Part shown: positions 15,444-19,922 of the stretch, one piece after another
Layout of the letters: each line of letters starts with the position of its first letter
How positions within the stretch are numbered: position 1 is the first letter of the stretch
Origin: GCA-001856825 sp049965815
Lineage (GTDB): Archaea > Thermoplasmatota > Thermoplasmata > Thermoplasmatales > GCA-001856825
Direction: 5' to 3'
NCBI GenBank assembly: GCA_049965815.1
Contig: JBMFVV010000019.1
Span: forward strand, 1 to 19,922
Length of the DNA: 19,922 nucleotides
Notes under the pieces: model-generated
Databases searched by the model: none
Seen by the model: only the letters and a program-made list of their open reading frames with translations
Told to the model about the DNA's origin: nothing
Program-made: the position numbers and the translations under genes

Positions 15444-15584
15444 TTATCTTGTATATTTCAACGGGTTTTTATCGAATTCTGCCTTGCAGTGGTTGCTGCA
15501 GAAATAGTATGTCTCTCCCTTGAATTCACTCTTAATGTCGGTATCTTCCTTTACCTTCATCCCACATATTACATCAATTGCCAT
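15444..15584 (-). CDS. copM: CopM-like copper chaperone, small YHS/TRASH-domain protein
   Basis: This short gene encodes 46 residues that form almost exactly one YHS/TRASH metal-binding domain. It begins M-A-I-D-V-I-C-G-M-K-V and ends with F-C-S-N-H-C-K-A-E-F, giving cysteines at 7, 29 and 33, the same spacing as the N-terminal domain of CopA. It resembles CopM of the Sulfolobus copTMA cluster and CopZ of Ferroplasma, which are thought to carry copper to the ATPase. The start ATG at 15584 has a TATA-like ATTAAGTAAAC (minus strand, 15602-15612) about 23 bp upstream, and copA follows 13 bp after its stop. The match to CopA's own domain suggests one duplicated from the other, or docking between like domains. 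Confidence 0.9.
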   Translation of the reverse strand: MAIDVICGMKVKEDTDIKSEFKGETYYFCSNHCKAEFDKNPLKYTR

Positions 15585-15601
15585 TATGAATGATTGTTAC
15601 C

Positions 15602-15663
15602 GTTTACTTAATGTCACTCTTTACATAATGTTAAAATAATTAGGTTAGATGTTTACATTATGC
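15602..15663. promoter_or_regulatory. Divergent copper promoter with two CopR-box candidates
   Basis: Box 1, TTTACATAATGTTAAA (15620-15635), contains the perfect palindrome ACATAATGT (15623-15631). Box 2, GTTTACATTATGC (15651-15663), contains CATAATGT in inverted orientation and overlaps the copR start codon; the centres are about 32 bp apart. Box 1 sits just upstream of the copM TATA element (15602-15612), an activator position, and overlaps the copR TATA element (TTAAAATAAT, 15631-15640), a repressor position. That geometry fits activation of copMA and autoregulation of copR; the binding itself is inferred. Confidence 0.55.
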
Positions 15664-16190
15664 GAAGAAATTTTACTGACATAGAACAAAGGTTAATTCT
15701 ACTATTAAAGAAGAACTCAAGAATCACCGTAACAGAAATTGCAAAGGAATTAAGTGTTAGCAGAATCACTGCAAAGAAAGCTCTGGACGCATTGTCAAAT
15801 AGTGGTAGGATAAAAAAATTCACGATAACGCTGGAGGATGAAGACAGGGAAATGGTGCTTGTAAGGATAGATGACATATCAAAAATACCCCCAGAGTCTG
15901 TGATTGAAACTTTCAAACTTATCGATGGATCTTTCATTGCTGTTATGTATTATGAAGACCTTATCTCCATAAAGGATGCTCATATAAAGGGAGTGGACAT
16001 TGCTGTTTCTAGAGAGCAGAATGAAAACCTGTTAAAGATAGAGGGCATTCACTGCGACTACTGCGGCAGTGAAATAAAAGGGAAGCCGATTACAGTGGAG
16101 ATTGGCGGAAAAACATATTATGCCTGTTGTCCCAATTGCGAGCGGGATTTGAGGAAGAGAAGGGAGATGATGGTAAATGGAGAAGAATGA
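15660..16190 (+). CDS. copR: CopR-type copper-responsive transcription regulator (HTH plus TRASH)
   Basis: The 176-residue protein has an Lrp/AsnC-like winged helix-turn-helix at about 8-55 (I-T-V-T-E-I-A-K-E-L-S-V-S-R-I-T-A-K-K), a middle alpha/beta region, and a C-terminal TRASH domain with H-C-D-Y-C at 131-135 and Y-A-C-C-P-N-C at 154-160. The cysteines C132, C135, C156/C157 and C160 should bind the metal. This matches CopR/CopT of Sulfolobus and CopY of Ferroplasma, which control copper-ATPase operons. It is divergent from copM-copA across 75 bp that carry repeated palindromic motifs. ATG 15660 has a TATA-like TTAAAATAAT 25 bp upstream, so the mRNA is leaderless; the second box overlaps this start codon, which suggests self-repression. 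Direct copper sensing is inferred from family and cysteines. Confidence 0.92.
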   Translation: MRRNFTDIEQRLILLLKKNSRITVTEIAKELSVSRITAKKALDALSNSGRIKKFTITLEDEDREMVLVRIDDISKIPPESVIETFKLIDGSFIAVMYYEDLISIKDAHIKGVDIAVSREQNENLLKIEGIHCDYCGSEIKGKPITVEIGGKTYYACCPNCERDLRKRREMMVNGEE

Positions 16191-16209
16191 TTTCCATTTA
16201 TATCGGAAA
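16191..16209 (+). terminator. Weak hairpin directly after copR
   Basis: TTTCC (16191-16195) pairs with GGAAA (16205-16209) around an A/T-rich loop, starting at the first base after the copR stop codon. The stem has only five pairs and no following T-tract, so its role in ending the transcript is uncertain. Confidence 0.25.
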
Positions 16210-16252
16210 CTGCAATAGGCAAGAGAAAGTGTCCAAAGTTTTATTTCACTAT

Positions 16253-16268
16253 TTTACAAAATGTTAAA
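16253..16268. promoter_or_regulatory. Additional CopR-box-like site ahead of the hypothetical gene at 16394
   Basis: TTTACAAAATGTTAAA differs at a single position from box 1 of the copR-copM promoter (TTTACATAATGTTAAA). It lies 63 bp after the copR stop and about 40 bp upstream of a TATA-like TTATCTAT (16307-16314) that could start a transcript near 16336. The match suggests the gene that follows is in the copper regulon, but the single change breaks the palindrome core. Confidence 0.45.
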
Positions 16269-16393
16269 GGATAGACAGTTAAACTACCATTTTGGATAGG
16301 CACAGGTTATCTATTGCTGTGGCATCATTAGCACATAAGAATGAAAGTCAAAGACGACTCCGATAGAACTCCTCTTCTGGAGGCGCATGGACG

Positions 16394-16741
16394 TTGCTAA
16401 ATATTGACGGGAAGAATGGGAAGACGATTGAAGCCGGAAAGGGGAAAGTAGCGATCGACGAGAACGTACTTAGAATTGCCAAGGGCAAAACTCTCATGTT
16501 GGACCTGTCAGCTGAGAGTCGGCCGTGCACTGACGATTATTGCAAGGTGATAATGAATTTAAGCCTGAAGATCCTGAGTAGTCCGCCTGGCCCGAATGTA
16601 AGAGTGTTTCCTTTGGAAAACTGCGTAGTGGCTATGACTGATGCCGTGTACAGATCCATAGATAGGGGAAGGGAACGGGTAACAATAAGCAAGGGAATTT
16701 CAGGAAACCTTATAACTAAAGGCTTTTCTTTAACAACGTGA
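16394..16741 (+). CDS. Hypothetical protein with three cysteines, possible copper-regulon member
   Basis: I do not recognise this 115-residue protein. It appears soluble, with a beta-rich N-terminus (L-N-I-D-G-K-N-G-K-T-I-E, then K-V-A-I-D-E-N-V-L-R-I), C45 and C50 in R-P-C-T-D-D-Y-C, and C77 in P-L-E-N-C-V-V-A-M. The C-x4-C pair plus a third Cys could bind a metal, but this is not a known motif. The only in-frame start is TTG 16394, preceded by GGAGG at 16379-16383 with rather long spacing. The 19-codon ORF from ATG 16341 overlaps this start by seven bases, so translation may be coupled. A copy of the copper-promoter box lies about 125 bp upstream. The role is unknown; location suggests a copper or metal response. 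Confidence 0.6.
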   Translation: MLNIDGKNGKTIEAGKGKVAIDENVLRIAKGKTLMLDLSAESRPCTDDYCKVIMNLSLKILSSPPGPNVRVFPLENCVVAMTDAVYRSIDRGRERVTISKGISGNLITKGFSLTT

Positions 16742-16777
16742 ACAAATTTTCCTATTTTCTTAGACGATTATTTGCAA

Positions 16778-16796
16778 TCTTACCCTTTTGGTAAGA
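16778..16796. terminator. Seven-base-pair hairpin between two small genes
   Basis: TCTTACC (16778-16784) and GGTAAGA (16790-16796) pair perfectly around CTTTT. The element lies 36 bp after the stop of the hypothetical gene and 33 bp before the next ATG. It could end the first transcript or act as a binding site for the next promoter. Confidence 0.3.
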
Positions 16797-16829
16797 GAAA
16801 GTAGATAATCTAGTTCTTCTTCGTCATTT

Positions 16830-16976
16830 ATGGCGCTCGGAAAGAGGGACCTAGACCGGAAGAAGAAGAATTTGGAGAACAAGCTCAAAGAATTAGAAGA
16901 AAAAGCTAGGAAAAATCCATTAAACAAAGCACTACAAGAAGAGGTCGCAGAATTTAGAAAGAAATTAAAAGAATAA
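16830..16976 (+). CDS. Small basic coiled-coil protein, 48 residues
   Basis: ATG 16830 to TAA 16976 encodes a lysine/glutamate-rich peptide that should form one or two amphipathic helices: residues 8-28 with L at heptad-like positions (L15, L19, L22), a break at N29-P30, then L31-K47. I know no family for it. A TATA-like AGATAATCTA at about 16803-16812 lies about 24 bp before the ATG, which supports a leaderless gene of its own. The absence of stops in a strongly biased, helix-forming composition makes a chance ORF unlikely. It converges on the membrane-protein gene ending at 17013. It could be a structural or nucleic-acid-associated micro-protein; that is a guess. Confidence 0.6.
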   Translation: MALGKRDLDRKKKNLENKLKELEEKARKNPLNKALQEEVAEFRKKLKE

Positions 16977-17012
16977 AAAAAGAATTTAGGGCTTATTCAC
17001 CTAATGATGGCT

Positions 17013-17630
17013 TTAGATATAGTCATCTGAAGAGTCTGTTGTATCCTTTTCTCTTATTATCTTCTTCAGAAGGGGATGTGGGTCCGTTGGGGGGGCGTAA
17101 TCTACTTCTTTTGGTGTCAAAGCTTTTGCATCATTGTGTATCGGATGCTTCGCAGATAGTACGCTTTTCTTTTCCGTATCTTTTACCAGCAGTTCTGACA
17201 TTGCTCCGCCTACGAATCCAAATGCGACTAAGACCGCCCAGTTCGACGGGAAGAAGGCCAGATAGTATGGGAAGCTCGTGAACATTTGACCGATTGCAGA
17301 CATGAACCATGCTCCGTATGGGGAGACAGTTCCGAGGTGATAGATTATGGTTGAAGAAAGGAAGTATGTGACAGAAGTCGGGACGGAGATTATGTATGTG
17401 AATACAAATGAAACAACTCCAATCATACCTGCGACTATGGCCGTTATCAAAAGCCCCTTGTACTTAGAGCCTGAAGTTCTACCTGAGACATATCCAGAAA
17501 TCATTGGACCAAATATCGGCAACCACCAAAGTAGTAGTGTGGCTACTAGTGCAATGACAAGAGAGGACCTCCAGGAATATTTTCCCTTTTCCTTATATCG
17601 ATGCCACCCTTTCAGTAGTATGTGTGACAT
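17013..17630 (-). CDS. Small integral membrane protein of unknown function
   Basis: This is a 205-residue protein with about four transmembrane segments: roughly 24-48 (containing the L-P-I-F-G-P-M-I-S-G-Y-V-S-G-R turn), 58-82, 105-127 and 131-148. A hydrophilic tail of about 55 residues rich in K, D and P follows and probably faces the cytoplasm. The G-P-x-I-x-G-Y-x-x-G-R segment resembles small archaeal membrane proteins of uncharacterised DUF families, but I cannot assign one. ATG 17630 has a TATA-like CTTTTATTCT (minus strand, 17651-17660) about 26 bp upstream, so it is probably leaderless and monocistronic. No catalytic or transport motif was seen. Confidence 0.75.
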   Translation of the reverse strand: MSHILLKGWHRYKEKGKYSWRSSLVIALVATLLLWWLPIFGPMISGYVSGRTSGSKYKGLLITAIVAGMIGVVSFVFTYIISVPTSVTYFLSSTIIYHLGTVSPYGAWFMSAIGQMFTSFPYYLAFFPSNWAVLVAFGFVGGAMSELLVKDTEKKSVLSAKHPIHNDAKALTPKEVDYAPPTDPHPLLKKIIREKDTTDSSDDYI

Positions 17631-17972
17631 TGGTCAGACAATATATAATGAGAATAAAAGCTTTTCCTAAGACATGACATCTCGTCCATGGTCTGACGTT
17701 TTCTATTTAGACTGCAGGAATTTCTAGCACAAAGGCACATGACTAACAATCTTGTAACTGAGGAATAAGCTGTGCAGTTTCCGCTGAAAGTAAGACGGTA
17801 TTTGAAAATGTAATCATAAAACAAATTGGCTCAAAGAATTTGATATGTCAACTGACAAGACCGTAATGTAAACGAATTAATGATCACCAACTTAGAAAAA
17901 TCGAATCTTTTGGTAGCATCATTGTTGATTGATGTGTCAAAAGAAAGCAAAAGGAAACTAGTCACGTTATCT
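17631..17972. other. Intergenic region without a convincing gene
   Basis: This 342-bp stretch separates the membrane protein's promoter from the end of the glycosyltransferase gene. Apart from the TATA-like element at 17651-17660, I see only one point of note: TAATGTAAAC at 17864-17873, whose complement GTTTACATTA matches ten bases of box 2 at the copR promoter. A 34-codon ORF (17880-17984, plus strand) overlaps the end of the glycosyltransferase gene and is not credible as a gene on present evidence. Confidence 0.4.
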
Positions 17973-18986
17973 CTATTTTTCTAGATCTAGCTCACCATAA
18001 ATAGAAACTAGATCATTTATCTCCTTTTCAATGGAGAACTGAACGGCCCTGTTACGCAGAGTTTCAGGACCTTTCCTATTCCTCAATGCGACTCCGATAG
18101 ATTCATCGAACCTCTCCAGTTCCGAAAGAAATCCATAATCACCAACGGTCTCCCTGAATATCGGAAGTGCATTAAGAAGAACATTTGTACCGCAAGCCAT
18201 AGCCTCTAACGGTGGCAGACCGAAACCCTCTGCCTCTGAAATGTAAACAAACAGATCGGCATTGGAAAGGTATCTTCTAAGAGTTGCATCATCCACCTCA
18301 CCGACTGGAAATATGTTTCCCGCTTTCTTTGCAAAATCAATTAATCTGTTTGCACGTTCCTTCCATGAGTTGATTGGCCCGATGTGATATAATTCGTATT
18401 CCTTGTTCCTGGATACAATGTCATATAGTATGTCAAATCTCTTTCTTGGATTGTAGTCTCCCATCGTAACCAGATGAATCTTTCCGTTTTCCGGAAATAA
18501 ATTTGCTTCATCTCTATAGAATTTTGAACTGTCTATTCCCTGGTATACGACCCTTACCCTGGCATCATCAAGACCAAGAGCGTTTATCAATTCCTGCTTT
18601 ACCACTTTAGTTGATACTAGCAGTATTCTCGAATTGAGTGCCCTTCCAAACATCATGTTGTAAGCAGACTTATCATACCCCGTTTTGATAAATTCCTCTC
18701 GTTTCAGGAAGGGTATGATATCATGGATCGTAACCACGTCGACATCCTTAGGGCTAACTTCAGGGGCAAGGGCATGAACAGGGTGAACTAGCCCCCTGTG
18801 AAGCATGGTTCCAAATCTTTGAGACGCGATCCCTCCGACTGGTTCACCAAGAAAAGAAAATTCCATTTTCCTGATGCCAATTGGTTTGAAGGGGTAATTG
18901 ATTTTCTCTAGCCCCGTTAGGACAGTATCAACATATGTCTTTGTCCCGCTGCGCACCTTTATAATAGGGTATACGACGGTAAGCAC
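17973..18986 (-). CDS. Glycosyltransferase, GT4-like (GT-B fold)
   Basis: This 337-residue cytosolic or membrane-associated enzyme should transfer a sugar from a nucleotide-sugar donor to a glycan, lipid or protein acceptor. The C-terminal half carries the donor-binding hallmarks of family 4: G-D-Y-N-P-R-K-R-F-D at 176-185, and E-A-E-G-F-G-L-P-P-L-E-A-M-A-C-G at 251-266, whose E253 and E261 make the E-x7-E motif. The N-terminal half has D-V-V-T-I-H-D near 83-89, as in this family. No membrane helix is present. GTG 18986 is preceded by a TATA-like GATTAATACA (minus strand, 19005-19014) about 24 bp upstream, so it is leaderless. No other glycan gene is nearby. A role in S-layer glycosylation or glycolipid headgroup synthesis is possible, and would suit the sequon-rich surface protein at 141-2729, but that link is inference. 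Confidence 0.88.
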   Translation of the reverse strand: MLTVVYPIIKVRSGTKTYVDTVLTGLEKINYPFKPIGIRKMEFSFLGEPVGGIASQRFGTMLHRGLVHPVHALAPEVSPKDVDVVTIHDIIPFLKREEFIKTGYDKSAYNMMFGRALNSRILLVSTKVVKQELINALGLDDARVRVVYQGIDSSKFYRDEANLFPENGKIHLVTMGDYNPRKRFDILYDIVSRNKEYELYHIGPINSWKERANRLIDFAKKAGNIFPVGEVDDATLRRYLSNADLFVYISEAEGFGLPPLEAMACGTNVLLNALPIFRETVGDYGFLSELERFDESIGVALRNRKGPETLRNRAVQFSIEKEINDLVSIYGELDLEK

Positions 18987-19031
18987 CTCGTGTCTATTGT
19001 TACATTGTATTAATCCTTAGCTTCCAGAATC

Positions 19032-19057
19032 AAAGTGGTGGAAGATACCACCTCTTT
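19032..19057. repeat. Imperfect hairpin at probable left end of the IS200/IS605-type element
   Basis: AAAGTGGTGG (19032-19041) and CCACCTCTTT (19048-19057) pair at nine of ten positions around the loop AAGATA. Next come two copies of CCTCTTTC ten bases apart (19051-19068) and a short palindrome, TCTTT-C-AAAGA (19063-19073). IS200/IS605 elements lack terminal inverted repeats and instead carry subterminal imperfect hairpins recognised as single strands. The position about 95 bp before tnpB fits a left end; the exact boundary is not visible. Confidence 0.45.
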
Positions 19058-19152
19058 CGACCTCTTTCAAAGACAGAAGCAAGAAAGCTCCGACATTTAT
19101 GGAGGAGATGAATTGCGAATAGTTTATTAGGATTGTTCATATTGTGTAAACA

Positions 19153-19922
19153 ATGGTCAAGACACTCAAGGTGCGACTGTATCCAAATGAAGAGCAGAAG
19201 GTTCTTCTTGAAAAGCACTTTGGGTCTTGCAGATTTGTATGGAATCATTTCCTTGAAACAAGGAATAAATATTATGCAGAACACAAAAACGATAAGAAAA
19301 AGGGTTTAACAGCATTTGATACAATGAAAATGCTAACAGCTTTGAAGAAGGAAATAACATGGTTGAATGAAATCAATTCCCAGAGCCTCCAGCATTCTCT
19401 CGTGGAATTGGATAAAGCGTTCAAACTGTTCTTCAAGCATAACGCTTCCTATCCCACATTCAAATCCAAGAAGGATAAACAGTATTTCATAATTCCTTCT
19501 GGATTTAAGGCAAAAGATAACAAATTGACCGTCCCCAAGTTCACAGAAGGCATAAAATACCGTGACAAGATGACAATTCCAGACAGCATAAAACAGATTG
19601 TCATAACCAAGGATGTTGATCGTTATTATGCCTCAATCAAGTATGAATCCTCTGAACAACCAGGGAAAGCGGAAGGTACAGTTGGGCTGGATATGGGTAT
19701 AAAACATTTCCTGACAACCTCTGATGGCATAGGGGTAGAGCCTGTCAACATTTACAGGAAATTTGAAAAAAAACTCAAGAGAGAACACAGAAAGCTGTCG
19801 AGAAAGAAGAAGGGTTCAAAGAATAGGAAGAAGCAGATATTGAAGCTTGAAAAAACATATCAGAAGATAAAGGATGCGAGGACAGATTTCAGCCACAAGG
19901 TATCCACTGCGATAGCCAAGCA
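19153..19922 (+). CDS. tnpB: TnpB (IS605 OrfB) RNA-guided endonuclease, 3'-truncated by the window end
   Basis: The frame is open from ATG 19153 to the last base: 256 codons with no stop. The N-terminus is typical of TnpB: V-R-L-Y-P-N-E-E-Q at 7-15 and C-R-F-V-W-N-H-F-L at 26-34, followed by Y-P-T-F-K-S-K at 100-106. The first RuvC motif, V-G-L-D-M-G-I-K-H-F, puts the catalytic Asp at D180; the basic segment after it (about 203-233) is also usual. The second and third RuvC motifs and the zinc ribbon should lie in the missing roughly 150 residues. TnpB proteins cut DNA guided by an RNA from the right end of their own element and aid its persistence. A TATA-like AGTTTATTAG near 19121-19130 gives a leaderless start. 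No disruption is seen in the visible part. Confidence 0.93.
   Translation, partial: MVKTLKVRLYPNEEQKVLLEKHFGSCRFVWNHFLETRNKYYAEHKNDKKKGLTAFDTMKMLTALKKEITWLNEINSQSLQHSLVELDKAFKLFFKHNASYPTFKSKKDKQYFIIPSGFKAKDNKLTVPKFTEGIKYRDKMTIPDSIKQIVITKDVDRYYASIKYESSEQPGKAEGTVGLDMGIKHFLTTSDGIGVEPVNIYRKFEKKLKREHRKLSRKKKGSKNRKKQILKLEKTYQKIKDARTDFSHKVSTAIAK

Larger units (their letters stand above)
19032..19922 (+). mobile_element. IS200/IS605-superfamily element (IS1341-like, tnpB only), truncated by the window end
   Basis: The element holds a hairpin-bearing left end and a tnpB gene, with no Y1 transposase tnpA between the glycosyltransferase gene and tnpB. Such tnpB-only elements depend on a TnpA supplied in trans or are no longer mobile. 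A tnpA downstream of tnpB cannot be excluded. The right end, where the guide (omega) RNA would be encoded, is beyond the window. Confidence 0.6.

Noticed and set aside
17880..17984. 34-codon plus-strand ORF running into the glycosyltransferase gene end
   Set aside because: Its 3' end overlaps a real gene on the other strand and its length is within chance for this composition; only a weak promoter-like stretch precedes it.
19032..19080. Short repeats considered as a CRISPR array
   Set aside because: There are only two 8-base copies ten bases apart with no spacer-length gap; they belong to the IS left end.

Overview
The window looks like chromosomal DNA from an archaeon, most likely of the Thermoplasmata (acidophilic Thermoplasmatales-type lineages such as Ferroplasma, Cuniculiplasma or Acidiplasma are the best guess). 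Grounds: A/T-rich TATA-like boxes about 23-27 bp upstream of many start codons (leaderless mRNAs), few Shine-Dalgarno (SD) sites, a copR-copM-copA copper cluster with TRASH/YHS metal-binding domains of the archaeal type, a large surface protein with the repeated E-x-G-L-P-x-G-T-x-W motif, and a RecA/KaiC-like ATPase with an endonuclease-like N-terminus. The species cannot be named from the sequence alone.

Layout. 141-2729: repetitive, membrane-anchored surface protein. 2787-5894: a KaiC-like ATPase and two divergently transcribed, distantly related paralogues of unknown function sharing one short promoter region. 6125-7536: GNAT acetyltransferase (its SD site lies in a hairpin) and GTP cyclohydrolase II. 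7537-8304: a long gap with no convincing gene. 8305-12063: amino-acid module with an APC permease directly followed by an ornithine cyclodeaminase/mu-crystallin family enzyme, facing a FAD-dependent amino-acid oxidase-type protein with a perfect inverted repeat upstream of its promoter. 12377-13231: SDR of the 2,4-dienoyl-CoA reductase type. 13304-16190: copper detoxification cluster (copA and copM on minus, copR divergent on plus). 16394-16976: a cysteine-containing hypothetical protein and a 48-residue coiled-coil protein. 17013-18986: membrane protein and family-4-like glycosyltransferase. 19032-end: left part of an IS200/IS605-type element with a tnpB gene cut by the window edge.

How the genes work together. 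The clearest system is copper homeostasis: CopR (HTH plus TRASH) is divergent from copM (46-aa YHS/TRASH protein) and copA (Cu+ P1B-ATPase). The shared promoter carries two copies of a CATAATGT-type motif, and a near-identical 16-mer (15 of 16 bases) lies downstream of copR, ahead of the unknown gene at 16394, which may therefore belong to the same regulon. The second coherent unit is amino-acid uptake and oxidation (permease, OCD-family dehydrogenase, FAD oxidase). No defence island, CRISPR array, rRNA or tRNA gene was recognised.
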